Assembly (NCBI GenBank): GCA_036365515.1
Contig: CM070876.1
Location: 38,525,195 to 38,589,194 of the forward strand
Reading direction: 5' to 3'
DNA: 64,000 nucleotides
Source of the DNA: Torymus aiolomorphi
Lineage: Eukaryota > Arthropoda > Insecta > Hymenoptera > Torymidae
Shown: positions 25,931 through 38,460 of the stretch, in pieces
Position numbering within the stretch: position 1 is the stretch's first letter
Layout: each line of letters starts with the position of its first letter
Notes under the pieces: generated by a model
What the model saw: only the letters and a program-made list of their open reading frames with translations
What the model was told of the DNA's origin: nothing
Databases searched by the model: none
Made by a program: the position numbers and the translations under genes

Positions 25931-27010
25931 AACTCTATGTAGGTATGCGCTGGTCTACTTATGAAATATTCAAAAATCAATGGCTATATGAGGATATCGA
26001 GAGACGCGTTATGAAAGTTTGTAGTGTCGTCGAGTGGGAGTTTATAATTTTTTTTCTCGAAAAAATTGATTGATGTTTCAAAACTCACTTGTAAGATGCT
26101 CACATTATTGGGAGCTCAGGGCGGAGTTAACGAGGTAACTATGATATAGCGAAGAGTATTGACCTTTTTAACATACTCTCTAGTCATGATTGCTTAATCG
26201 GAAATTCCCACATGAATATATTAAAGGGCTAGGTTACTACAGTGTAAAACATTTACCAATGATAAGTTGAAATTTATGTTACGAAACTTAATCACTAATT
26301 TTTGGGTGTGTTAAAAAATTCGTTTTGTTTTAACTTTACAATTATTTCTGATTTCATAATTTTGAAAATAGTATATGAAGAATTCTTCTAAATATCCACT
26401 CTTGCAGACGTTTTAAAAACATAAAAAAATTAATTTGAGGACACACAGCAATTTTTTCTCGTTTTATAGATCATATAATAGACGAGTAAAATGGTAAGCC
26501 CACGAAAACAGTTTTGAACGTTAATTTATGTAATTTTTAAGGCCTTGTTGGTTTTGGTTTTAACTCGTTTTCAAATACTCGTAACATTCTCCAAAAGCTT
26601 TCAGATTCGACAATTAATTTTTTTTTGTTCGTGTCTTTGGGAGTTTAATATTGGCTAATCATCAGTGACTGCTTTTCGTTCATTTTTCCCACATTAAATT
26701 TTCATAAGAAAAATAGATGTGCGGTTAAACCAGTGTCACAAGATTGTTTTCATGACATGTTATATGATCTGTAGAACAAGAACAAAAATTTATGCTGAAG
26801 TGTGCCACCAAGTAGTTTTTTTTATATTTTTGAAACGTCTAAGAGTGGATTTCTTGTAAAGAATTCCTCATACATTCGTATTGCAAAATAAATCTGGCTC
26901 TTCTAATTTTAATGCTTATCAAATCTCGCGACAAGTACTCTTAATGTTTCTTCTCAAGACTACAGATTATCTACCTTTTATACCCAGATAGCACCTCACT
27001 GGTATAAAAA
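25931..27010. other. AT-rich spacer
   Basis: No gene or repeat is supported. Confidence 0.5.
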
Positions 27011-28130
27011 GCACGATGCCAAATATTATAAACTCGTCAATCACGAGAACTGATACAAGTTTCTATCGATTATTTTCAGAAATTCCAATGGACCGTGGCG
27101 AACGCTTTGGAAGCGTAGAAAGAGCGCTCCACTATATAATTACGCTATGGCCAGTGACAAAAAACGTCGCCGCGAAGGCTCGATTTGCCTCCGCGCACGT
27201 CAGGTCGCTGGCGCAGAGCGAATGCATCTATGGGAAAGTTGCCGAGCCGCCGGTTAATTGGGTTAATCTATGAAGCGATTCTCCTAGGCCGCGGCCAGGC
27301 ATTATCTAGCCTTCCGCGAGTCGCTCTCTCGCCGCCCCCACAGGCGCCCACGAGCCGGAATAGGCGCGCAGAGAGCTATTGTCGGGGGCGAGACAGACGA
27401 TTGAATGATTAGCGAACAGGACTAATGAGACGGTATGCCCTTGCGCGCAGCTCCCCCAGCGGGTAATTGGCGCGTTTCGTCGAATGGGAGGTAAAATAGC
27501 AAAGCGGCGCTTTAACCCTCTAATGGCGCGCCGGTGGCTCGCACACGCGGAAAAAAAGGTGGCGTGGGCGAACACATAGCCCGTGTAGGCGGAAATTGCG
27601 GGCGGGTGCGCGCGTGCGATCTGCAACTCCTGGAATTCGGGAGAGCAGCTACGCAAGTTAGACGCGGCGTCGTCGCGATCGCGCGTCTGTGTGGGACCGA
27701 GGTCGCACCACCGGGCCGACCATATACGCGCGCGTCGGCGTGACCCTCTAGATAAGCCTCACGCCCTAATGAAAGGGTACATGTATATGCGCAAGCGCGC
27801 GTCCGCACCGTTCCCCTCTTCCTCTCTCTCTCTCTCTCTCTCTCCCTCTCCCTCTTCTCGCGAGCCGGAATTCGAAAGAGCAGGCTTCAGTCTCCCACAG
27901 CTCGCCCACGTATATACACACACGGCCAATCTAATCGGATACGCCAACTAATTCTCCGGTCTTCCTCCTCGCGCTCGCGCACCTTCCTTTTTGCTTTGCC
28001 CTTTCTTTTATATATCCAGCGCTGTGCGTATAGCACTTGCGCTTGCCTATCTCTATCTTTATCTCTCCTTTGCGTAGACGAGGAGGTGCAACCTCTAATG
28101 CGGCGCACCTAACGAATAATCACGAATGCG
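27011..28130. other. GC-rich island with TC microsatellite
   Basis: A TC run lies at 27822-27844. AT words such as GGTTAATTGGGTTAATC (27252-27268) and CCTCTAATGG sit in CpG-rich DNA. No coding signature is seen. Confidence 0.4.
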
Positions 28131-28900
28131 AAATAAAAGCTAGCTAAACGCCTAGGCTAAATTAAGTTTTACCAAATTATATAGTGCTATGATTATAAGA
28201 CCGATGCGCGTTCGCATTCGTATAGCGAAAGAAAGTAATGCTCGACTATATGCAAGCGATTTTTAAATTATATTTACCGATTCTCATCTTTCTTCATTGT
28301 TTGCTATTTTTAGCTTGCGATTATATGCGACGCAAAGTATATACGGGTTTTACCCGTGACCTTCGTGCGTGGCTTTGTCCTCTCATTGCACAGGAACAAC
28401 TGCATATAAGCTTTTATGTTCGCTGATTTATGATAATGGGCTTGAGAGGAGACCTTCTATGCAGTTTTCCCTTCCCACCCCCTAATTAATAATTAAGAAT
28501 CTTCTTCTGAATAAAAGTTCTCATGAAAAATAATATAATGATTATTATTCTCTAAGATGGCAAATATTCTACAGAATGTCTATACAATCACAAATATATT
28601 TTAAATTATCTTATTCATTCACGTATAAACTCGAGCTTATGTAAGTAAATTTTAAAAAAACTAGTGTATAATAACCATACGAGGATTAGAAAATTTTTTG
28701 TAACATTATAATCAACAATAAAATCTTTTATAAGTTTCTAAATACTAAAATATATAATTTTTATAAGTTTTTTTTTATTTTATTAAAGCTTACGAAAAAA
28801 GTAAAAAGAAATTGTTTGTACCAAAAAGGCGCTTAAAGTAAAAATTCACAAATTAAATTCTGGTTTTTTCTTTATTTCGATATTTGACTTTTTCTTTTTT
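28131..28900. other. AT-rich spacer
   Basis: No gene is supported. Short poly-A and poly-T tracts are frequent. Confidence 0.5.
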
Positions 28901-29190
28901 TTGGGAGCACGATACCAAATACATTTCGCACACTTAATTGAAAAATAGTACCTTACGCAATTATTATGTTTTTTGATAATCTGTGCGTAAAGCTCAATTT
29001 CGCACACACTTGAATAAAAAAGCATACGCTAAATCAAGCTTTGTACACGTCGTGTCAAAAAATATTGTTCGATACACGGGCGAGAAGGTGATTTTTAGTC
29101 TCGTGTGGCCTTTTCACCCTCGCTTCGCTCGGGCGACAAACAATACTCGTGCAAAGGTTACTGGCGTTCGCACGTGTTGCGTTTACTATT
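28901..29190. repeat. Degenerate direct repeat and GC-looped hairpin
   Basis: ATTTCGCACAC recurs at about 28923 and 28999 with similar following sequence, a unit of about 75 bp. At about 29063-29144 an imperfect hairpin pairs ATTGTTCG with CGACAAACAAT and AGGTGA with TCACC. Its GC-rich right arm reads CCCTCGCTTCGCTCGGG, and resembles the loop of the hairpin near 381-396. Confidence 0.45.
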
Positions 29191-29532
29191 TTTTATAACT
29201 GAGCGCGTGAAACTCTACGTTAAATGCCTGTTCAGTGAGTAAAGTGAGTACTTTACGCACTGAGTGCGTGAAGAACTCACTTTACGCACTACTTCACGCA
29301 CCGAGTGCGTAAAGTAAACACTTTACGCACTAGTGAAAAAAGGGGGTACTTTACGCACGCTAAACAGGCATCTAAAGTCGAATTTTACGCACTCAGTTAT
29401 AAAATGTACTGTTTCTAAACTAAGTGCGCAAAGTAAACACTTTGCACACTGCGAGTTCAAAATGCGAGAAAATATACTTTGCGCCCGCTAAATAGGCATG
29501 GAAAATCGAGTTTGACCCACTTAGTTTAGAAA
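29191..29532. repeat. Two related palindromic elements rich in TTTACGCAC motifs
   Basis: The first (29191-29404) starts TTTTATAACTGAG and ends CTCAGTTATAAAA. Its arms also share AAATGCCTGTT/AACAGGCAT. Between them CTTTACGCACT and its inverse AGTGCGTAAAG or AGTGCGTGAAG occur many times in both orientations. The second (29412-29532) starts TTTCTAAACTAAGTG and ends with its inverse, and includes ATAGGCAT and TTTGCGCCC/GTGCGCAAAG versions of the same words. They look like diverged copies of one MITE-like unit. Confidence 0.7.
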
Positions 29533-29546
29533 AATATTTCTGTGGC

Positions 29547-30020
29547 TTCCCGGAAAAACCATGTAAGTCACGTGTTTTTCAAAATAGATTTTATGCCTTA
29601 TTTCTTATCTTCGACCAGTCCTCTATCATGTAATCGTGACAGAAATTATGAAAGTGCACTCGTTGTCTTGAATCAACACAAGGAAAAACCTTATAATTCA
29701 ATTTTTTTTAAAGAATAATTCCCAAGAAAACCATATAACTCCACTTTTTTCATCCAATATCCTCGGAAAACGATACAACTCCACTTTTCCAATAAAAGAG
29801 GCAGATGTTCCTTATTCTTATAAGTATACCCATATCAATAAGGTAGCTGTACTAGAAAGAGTACATACATTTGCTCCTACAAGCTTCTATGAGAGATAGT
29901 TCATATTTATCATGTATATCGTTGCCGAAAAAACAATGTAATTGCTATTCCGGAAAACCCACGTCACGCCACTGAAATTTTTGCTTATTCCAGGAATAAC
30001 CACGTAAGTGAAAGTCGTTT
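29547..30020. repeat. Degenerate minisatellite with GGAAAAACCATGTAA units
   Basis: About six imperfect copies of a unit like CCGGAAAAACCATGTAACTC, often followed by CACTTTTTC, are spaced irregularly: near 29553, 29682, 29726, 29764, 29955 and 29995. It is AT-rich with no coding frame. Confidence 0.55.
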
Positions 30021-32989
30021 TCTAAAGACATGAACGCTATTTAGTCTAGTTACTATATGATGAAAAATATGTTATTTAGATTAGTTATTCATTAGTATTC
30101 ACAGATACAGTGTATTCAATCTCATTTGTCTTGATTTAAAACACCGATGCGAAACTTATAAAGTACCCTTGAAATTTCAAAACTTTATTTTTATTTTTTT
30201 TTTTTTATGAAAAAAAATGCATTTCTGTTGTCGTAAGGTAAAAGAGTAATAACTGTTAGTAACACCGATTGCGAGACTTTATTGTTGTATCAGATGAAAA
30301 TTGTATGCCTTTAATTTTTTATTTCCATGTAGTGATGACTAGGAAATATCTAAGATACGAAATATGTCATACCTGAGTTTCTAGAAGGTGTCAAGATTAT
30401 TATATTTTCTGATACCAGACGAAAGCAATGTAATGATTTTTTTTAAATAAACCAATTATTTGAAATCATAATTTTCCTCTATAATCTCTTCAAAGTATAA
30501 CTTCTCACAGACCAAGATTTCCTCAATATGCAAAAATTGCAAGGCAAGGGGCATCACGAATTTACGGAGTAATTAGTAGGCTGCATGATGCACTCACCCG
30601 GTATCGTCTAGCAACTAGTTCAGCGATGATGACAACACGGGATTAGAGTCTTCGAGTCCTTGGTTCACGATGCATTAGTCTCACGATTTTTCACGCAATT
30701 TATTCTAAATCGTGCATATTTCGAAGATAAAAAAGTAAAATGCACCAGTCTAAAGTAAGATATGCATTAATAAAAAAATAGCTATCATGTCGTGGATAAT
30801 TGTGCTATTGATATTAATATGACATTGAAAATTTATATAAGGGAGCAATCAATTGGTTTTGAGTAATTGCCAGCGAATTGGCAACAGTTTGCTACCTAGA
30901 TATAATTATTTAAATTGTATTCTTTTGATATTGTAATAATATAATATTACCTTACTTTATATTTTGCTTCCCAAATATTCTTTACTTTAATCAAATCATA
31001 CTATACTATTTATTGTATCATAAAGTAGAATTTTTGTACAAATTCGATATATTAACTTTTTGTGCACGATCATTATGTAAGATTTATTTTCATGAATTCT
31101 AAAGTGGTGATACTAGAATAAATAACGCGTTTTGTGTACCAATATTTCCAATGTATGTACCAATGTACCAAATTTCGAAAAGCCGATTATATTCAAGAGC
31201 ATTTTTATATTGTGAATCTAAAAAATACGATGGTATAAATTGTATATGTACCCTTTAGAAACATCTAAGCAATCTAAGACACAACGAGTTATCGGGTAAA
31301 ATTTTGGCAGACCAGCCAGATTACTAAAACGAATCCATTGAGGGTTTTCGCACCGACTTTACGATCATTCTCCAATAGGATTCCAAGAAACGCCATGAAA
31401 AGATGCCACTAATCACAGGAGCTGCCGCTGCAACAGCGAGCAAGTAGCCTCTTGCACCGATCGGTAGTACCAAAATTTTCAGTTGCTACAAAGCCAGACA
31501 GATTTTATTTTCTGAGAGCAGAATGGTAATTAAATTCCGACAATTTTGGAGGTACACTCTACCGAACTACTCGCGAGAGTGTGGGAGCCGACGCGTTGGA
31601 ATGCCTTGGAAGTTTAGCAATTTTCAACGGACATTGCTCCCAGAACACCCTCTGTAAATGCGAAAATATTGGAATAAATAATAAAGTTATAAATATAGTA
31701 AAGAATAATAACAAAGTTTATTGATTCAATTTTTTTAAATTAAGTGTAAAACGAAATAAATATTAGCTATTGTTTCAAGTAATCTAATGACTGAACTTCG
31801 TGATCTATCACTTAACTATTTGGTCATCCTAACAAAATTATGATATTTATTGTGAAAATTTTCATTAACATAATTCTATTAGATTTTTTATTGATTGTTA
31901 TAAAAGTAATATATTTCACGTTTGTGAATAATTAATCGACTCAAAATTAATTCACCCATAACTTTTTCTATATTTTTATAAACATAACAAAAAATTTGTT
32001 TAAGTCATCTGAAGCCTAATCGTTCTATAACAATCTAATAATCAATCAACACCCATTTTATGAAAAATCAAATCTTTCATGATAACTAATTAATATATAA
32101 ATAATCTAAATTTCAAATTAACTAAAATTATTTTTTCCATATCCCAATCTATAAATACTTGTAAAAATTCTTACGTTACCGACATTATGGTATTTTCCTA
32201 TTTGATAAGAGCGCAGAAATCCCCTTATGAAGATTTAAAAAGTTATTGCAATACCACCAAGCACCAATTCTAAGTCTTCATCACAAAATCCGCAGCTTCA
32301 ACTTTTTTTTATAAATAAAATATAAAATTATACTTTTAGCCGAATTTACAAAAAAGTAAATTGTCGTGTGTTCAAATTTTCTAAGAAATTCAAATAAATT
32401 TTCAAACCGAATTATTGAAATTTGTATTTACTTTTCTAATTTAAAAAATAGATGATTCTATCAAATACCTGATTTGGGATTCCAAAATTCTTCAGAATAA
32501 TCTTATTGAAATAATGTAGTGCTTGATTTTTCTAATTATATAATAATTCAGTTAATGTCGAAATATCGGTAATGTGGGAATTTTTAAGACTCACATCTCT
32601 TTAAGGGTATCTTTTCTACCGACAGAGCTTTCTCTTATATTAGTCTCAATGTTTTTCGGTTAAAAATATATTATTATTATTCTTGTCATAGCTGTTTCTT
32701 AAATTACATGAGCTGACGCCCAAAGACAAAAGTATTATCTAATAACAGCCCAAATTTCAGACAAATCTTTTGAAAAATAAAGACAAATTTTGAAATATCG
32801 CAACATTACATAATATCACCTCAAAACACGATATCTTGCGGTTTTCCAAATTTCGTCTTTTTCCAATAGATTGATTTGAAATTTGACCTGGAATCAGATA
32901 ATAAGTTTGTCTTTGTGCATCAGCTCTCAAAATTTATTAAAAAATTAATAATAATTCATATTTAATCAAAAACATTGAAATCGGTACAG
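30021..32989. other. AT-rich intergenic DNA
   Basis: Mostly plain AT-rich sequence. About 31280-31660 is more balanced in composition and could be old transposon or conserved non-coding DNA, but no family or frame is recognised. The balanced patch at 30540-30680 was checked for tRNA-like boxes and has none. Confidence 0.45.
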
Positions 32990-33149
32990 CCCTGGTAGAA
33001 GTGGTCCATTTTATCCCATTTGTGAAACGATTTTTCTCCCATTTTCTAGCCATTTTCTAGCGATTTCGGTCAACTCACCATTAAATGGCTAGAAAATGGG
33101 AGAAAAATCGTTTCACAAATGGGCGAAAAATGTGCGATTTCCAGCAGGG
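32990..33149. repeat. Foldback element, CCCTGGTAGAAAT family
   Basis: It starts CCCTGGTAGAAGTGG and ends TGTGCGATTTCCAGCAGGG. The arms pair almost throughout: ATTTGTGAAACGATTTTTC with GAAAAATCGTTTCACAAAT. The core CATTTTCTAGCGATTTCG...CATTAAATGGCTAG is shared with the copy at 2818-2944. Confidence 0.8.
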
Positions 33150-33900
33150 AGAAGAAGACTGAAATGGCTGTTGGATTTCTTCAAAAAATATAAGTGCAGA
33201 AAACCCAGTAGTTGTTTTCACTACTTCCTTTTGATAAATGTAACATCTAGAAATCAAATAAGTTCTTTTATTGCAATCGTATGTATATTTACATCGCGTT
33301 TAAACGTTTACTCCGCGATTCAGTTTTTGAGTTAACTTAAAACGAGTCTAGAAATTACATTGATATTCAAAGTCTCCTTAATTTGTGTACTATTTGCATC
33401 ACACTATTGGAATAGCATATAATTAATTTAATTTAAATCCAATTCAAGTTTTACATTCATTTTACTTGATTATTTCTTAGAGTTTATATAGACATTAAAT
33501 TAATAACCTTTTTAAGAAAATGTGAAAAAAAATTTATATGATATAAGAGGAAATTTATCTAATGAGAAAAATAGTGCGTTTAAGTACCTTGAATTGAATC
33601 TATGGTTCTATATAGTAATCCTATCCAGAAAATTGCTGACAAAAACTGGGTATTAATAATAAAATTTAATGAGAACTTATTAATACGTATTCATGACCAT
33701 GGGAAAAAATGTTAAACTTTTCATCCACATAAGTTACGCCCCTAATACTAACTGTCGCATCCGTAAGTATGCAAGTTTATCCATTTAAAAAATTTCCCAA
33801 ACAATGGTCTCGAAAATGACAGCAAAGATGATTGACTCCTTCCAAGAGACACAAGATGTATATAATAACGAAAAATCCGTGAAATCTCTAGGAGCCATCT
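33150..33900. other. AT-rich spacer
   Basis: No gene or repeat is supported. Confidence 0.5.
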
Positions 33901-34460
33901 CTATCATTAAATACCGCGGCCCTGCGACCCTGTGTATGCTAACTTGTCCGATATAGGTACTTCGACTTTGTTGAAAGTCGAGTAGCGCAGGTAGCCGCCG
34001 CTTGAGGGACTCTCGGTCCGATCCACCTCTTTAGCGGGCTCGCTAGAAACACTTTAATTACAATAATCGGAGCAACGCGGTTCCTAGGATCCACGGCTCC
34101 ATTCACTGATGACTTGTCCCGAAAGGCGGAAAGGTAATCGCTTCCTAAATCAAGCTTCTATGCCCGGGTCCCGAAGAAACTGCAGGTTTACTCCAAATGA
34201 TACGTATACAGTCAGAAAATCATTATCCACCTACGTATACCCTATATGTGTGCCCGTGAGAGTGGCCATATAATATCGTGTGCATAGAAACGTTGCTGCT
34301 GATCTTCCACGCACAGCCGACGGCTTGTGTTTTTGCCGCGGTGCTGCGATCCTTTTTTCAGGCTTTGCCTTCGTTTTTTTTTCACTCCGGGGGCAGAACA
34401 CAACGTCATTTTTCATCTTCCGTCGCTTCTTACACTGAAAAAGTCAGAGGATGTCTCAAG
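33901..34460. other. Moderately GC-rich patch with a small perfect hairpin
   Basis: TCGACTTT-gttg-AAAGTCGA (33962-33981) is a perfect 8-bp stem. The patch is non-coding by inspection and weaker in GC than the islands on either side of the window. Confidence 0.4.
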
Positions 34461-35718
34461 GTTTCTTCCGAATCTCTCTGATAATTACAGCACTGGCTAC
34501 CCGAAAATAGGAACGTTTTGATACGAATTATGAAATTAAAAGGAATCAAAGGAACCCCTTTCAGAGTGTCAAGAGTTTCTTTTTCGATAGTCGTAATTCT
34601 GCAATAGCTCTTCAATTTAATAAATCGCTGCGCCAAGCCACTTATTAACTGTCAGATGTTAAATGTGATCTATAATAAACTTCAAAAAAAAGTAATTTCT
34701 TTTGAATCTTATAGATATATAAAAAGTGGAAAAGAAAACATATTTAAATCAAAATATAGCAGTAACATTTTAATATTATACATGCATACAAGTTAAATAT
34801 TAATTACAATCCTCACGAATATATATTTTAATTTTCATCAAGCCATACGCGTATACATGAAACTATAATGAATTCATTTTTTAATGCTGGCAGCAAAGCA
34901 TTCCACTATACATATTGAGGCAAAGAAATGACGATCGACTAGTGAGAAAACTATAACTGATAATCTGCTAGAATAGCACCATATATTTATGTGTATTGGT
35001 TTATATACAAAAATATATTGCTCATATCTTGAAAAAAGGGTCCACTTGACTTCATTAAAATAACCAAACTTCATTTTTGTAAGGTGTCAAAAATCGACTC
35101 TCAAAATCCTAAAAAAAATCCGTTTCTAAAGCACTTTTCTTGTAAAATAGATTACTTATTCTGCACCGAAGTGATCCCTTTTATGAATAACAGACAGCTA
35201 CACATATGTGACTATATCAGATATATAAGAGAAATGACAGTCAAAGTATACGTTATATAATACATATTATATGCAAAACATTAATGAATGTAAGTCTATC
35301 AAGAAGATATAATTGAAATACTTCAAAGTATAAATTGAATTTCTATACTCATATTATTCGATATTCAAGGAGCGCGGGAGCGCTCCGAAGGCAAGTTATA
35401 GAAGAAGCCTAAAGGAGCGACCCGTACTACATATACATTGAAATGGGTGTACGAAAAATTCAATCCGCTTTTTAATGTATTACACCAATTTAAATCTATA
35501 CGTTAACTGGTTCTATTTGTTTTGATATTGAATCAACATAAACTATATACAATAATAGTATATAATATGAAATTCTAAAATTTTTACGAAAATATACAAA
35601 TCATTGTTATAATCAAGATTTACATCCAGTTTGCAAATTTTCTTCATTTTTATTCAAAGAAAGCGTATAAGAAGTATAGGTAAAACATTATACTTTTATA
35701 CTTAATAAAACATCAATT
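34461..35718. other. AT-rich spacer
   Basis: It contains a short GC-rich palindrome GGAGCGCGGGAGCGCTCC near 35370-35387. Nothing else is supported. Confidence 0.45.
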
Positions 35719-36120
35719 ATGTTATATCTTTATAAACACGTCAGATATGATATAAAAATTATGCTTGTGCATTTCTGCGCTTATTATTTTTACTTAATAT
35801 TTATTGTTAATAGAAATCTGATTGAAATGAAACTGCAAACATTTATTAATCCATTCTCCGCTTGGAATAAAAAAAAAATCTTACGCTATAGAATAACGAG
35901 ATATCTCATCAGATCGAAGTTTTTCCCGTATGAAAGTGACGAAATATATCAGACAAGAAAACTTTTTTGCTATACACTTAGAATTTTTAAATTTGACGGA
36001 AGATTCATAACTATCAATCCGAAAAATCTGAGAGCTAACTTTGCTTGTCATATGTATGCTCGAAAGAAAACCCGCTCAGTTTCGAAGCAATTAAGTAGAT
36101 TAGAAGAAGTTTTGAGGTAG
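35719..36120 (+). CDS. Unrecognised 133-residue reading frame in AT-rich DNA (doubtful)
   Basis: An ATG-initiated frame runs to a TAG. The frame is open from about 35680, which is long for such AT-rich sequence. The N-terminal part has a hydrophobic stretch (MLVHFCAYYFYLIFIV, residues 15-30) that could be a signal peptide or membrane anchor. The rest is basic and rich in Lys, Arg, Ile and Phe, and ends in an Arg/Lys/Ser segment. I recognise no domain or family. There is no promoter, splice site or poly(A) evidence, though AATAAA at 35704-35709 lies just upstream. It could be a lineage-specific gene, one exon of something longer, transposon debris or chance. Confidence 0.15.
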   Translation: MLYLYKHVRYDIKIMLVHFCAYYFYLIFIVNRNLIEMKLQTFINPFSAWNKKKILRYRITRYLIRSKFFPYESDEIYQTRKLFCYTLRIFKFDGRFITINPKNLRANFACHMYARKKTRSVSKQLSRLEEVLR

Positions 36121-36701
36121 ACCGGTTATAGTAAATTTCTAAATTTATTTTATTTCGAATGCATCAAAAGATATGGATACAAACATTGATCGAAAAATTC
36201 TTTATTTAAAAGCGTTAAGACCAAACAAAAAAGTCAGAAATAAATTACATCTCTTAAGTATTGTTATTAAATTATTATTAACATTTTTATTGTTATGTGC
36301 AAATTCTTTTTTCGGTAATAATAGAAATTTTCTTAATTTTTTGTAACTTTCTAAAGAAATCTCAAAAATTTTAATTTGCTCGAAATCCTTTGGTTCAATT
36401 CGTTCCATTCCAGTCTGCACTGGAATATAATTTTGAAATGAAATTACATTAATTAAAATTTTGATCAGAATTAGATCGAAATAATGATTTACTTGATCTA
36501 ATATTGTTCCGAACTATAGAATGGTACGTGCGATCCCTGGTATTTATATTTGTTCGATTGATTATTAATTTCGCTAATTCCATAATTAGTGAAAGTGCCT
36601 TGGCAAATTATATAATTTAATAACGGTATTCAATAATATACACATCGCTATTTTATTTGTAATTGTATTTGTATTATATTTATATATCTATATTATGATT
36701 A
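36121..36701. other. AT-rich spacer
   Basis: No gene is supported. An isolated CCCTGG word at 36535 may be a relic of the CCCTGGTAGAAAT family. Confidence 0.4.
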
Positions 36702-36948
36702 GGGGGTGTGGAATACCGATCACCCTTATTATGCGACCTACCATACCGGCCGGACAGAAGTAATTCGTTGTAACTCAATTAATACTACAATTAGCGGCTA
36801 ATTTGCTTGCCCTGCGAAATGTAATTATGTATCATTCTGAGCAAGAGATCAAGTCGCTAATATTGTAGTAATAATTGAGTTATAACCAATTTTTGCTGTC
36901 CTACCGGTACGGTAGATCACATAATACAGGTCGATATTGCACATCCCC
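36702..36948. repeat. Foldback element with GGGGGTGTGGAATACCGA ends
   Basis: The left arm GGGGGTGTGGAATACCGATC pairs with the right arm GGTCGATATTGCACATCCCC. The arms also pair through TTATTATGCGA.CTACC and its inverse, and through CCGG.CGGACAG. The same family is present at 59371-59636, where it is bounded by TTAA. Here the flanks are TTAG and CTTT, so any TTAA has decayed. Confidence 0.8.
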
Positions 36949-38130
36949 TTTGTCCAAAAATACTTTTACTATTACAATTTAAAACCAAATGATTAAAAAT
37001 CGTTAAATAATGTATTAATCAGTTAAGAAATAAAGACAACATAAAACTCTCATAACGGTTACAAAAAATTGATTCTATTTTTATATATAGTTGTATCAAT
37101 ATTTTAAAAGGCTTGAACTAATCAACAATATATTATTAGATATATGGCCCCGTATACACCAGTCAAGTAAGACTGCCAACGCTATTATTATCTATTATTA
37201 TTTAATTCAATAAAAGCAAGCAGATTCCAAATTTTCATGAACCTTCAATTTCACAGTCTATAAAAATAAAAAATGAAGATAAAATAAGTATTCTATAAGA
37301 CATTTTGTTGAAAATTTCAAGAATTTATGATCAACTTTGATTTAAATTGGAGAAAAACTTAGCTCGACTATAAAATTTTTACCGAGTCAAGAGCACGTTT
37401 ATGGAGCGGTACAAAGATAATTACATTGGTTAATCAAATAATGTATATCTAGAGGTGCATGATTTTGCAAGAGAATGTGATGAGAAATAAATTGATGTCA
37501 CCATATGATAACCAGATGGCATACATTTCTATATTTTCCATATTTTATACGTTTTCTACATCTATAAACATTATAAGAGTCTATTTTATTTTTGCGGGAA
37601 TGTCAAAATACTTTCATAGATGAATACCAGAGAAACCTCCAGAAAATTATTAAAAAATTAAATGTGCATATTGCTAGTGAGCACGACTTCCTTACAATAT
37701 ATATTTTATCAAAATTTAAAATTCGATTTTCAATAAGTTACAATATAAAAAAACATCGCTATCGAATATAAAACTGATGTTACGTTGTTAGATCAAATCA
37801 TATGTATAATTATAGTAGTCATGTAATATTAATATGCTATATTAATATATAGCATATATCTTTTGATACATTTTTGTTGATTCTGTTATAGTTTAAATTT
37901 TCATTTATAATAATATCCCAAGTGTATTATTAAATATGAGAACTCAATTGAAAATAATAATAATTCAATGTCCCAATCATATAAATTTATTTATGTTCTA
38001 TAAACACATACAGCTTTCTTTTAATTGTAGAAATTATTTGCAACAGTACATAAATTAGAACCTCGAAATGGTCTTATAGCCAATAAATGAAGTGCAAATA
38101 ACGGTGGAATACTTACGTTAGACGCACCGT
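36949..38130. other. AT-rich spacer
   Basis: A short inverted repeat, ATATGCTATAT and ATATATAGCATAT, lies at 37832-37857. No gene is seen. Confidence 0.45.
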
Positions 38131-38460
38131 TGCAGTTTTACAACAACGTGAAAAGGCCGAAGCACAATGCGAAGAGCGAGGGGATGAGAGAGGACGAGGG
38201 AAGAAGGCCGAATTGCCTGACAATAAAGACAGCGTGGTGCGAAGATGAAAGGGCGGATGAGGCGAGAGGAGCCGAGCTTGTGTTTGTTCGCTTTTTCATT
38301 ATCTTTTATTGTGCCGGAGAAGGATGCGAGAATTAATTAAAGTTAAACAAACGCTAACTGCCTGAACAAGCAGGTTAACTGTTCGCTCATTATCGCCCAC
38401 GATACGACGTTTATCGAACGTTTCATTTATATCCTCGGAACTTTAACAAGGCCAAGGGTC
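38131..38460. other. GC-moderate patch downstream of odd
   Basis: It is more balanced than its flanks and contains ATTAATTAAAG at 38333-38343. No coding domain is seen. It may be a small conserved non-coding element. Confidence 0.3.

Noticed and set aside
29191..30020. Possible CRISPR array
   Set aside because: Repeats are palindromic, diverged and unevenly spaced, without uniform unique spacers; the DNA is clearly eukaryotic.
30541..30680. Possible tRNA-like patch
   Set aside because: It has a TTCGAGTCC word but no matching A-box or acceptor stem.
36530..36545. Possible further CCCTGGTAGAAAT-family end
   Set aside because: Only CCCTGG is present, with no matching inverse end nearby.
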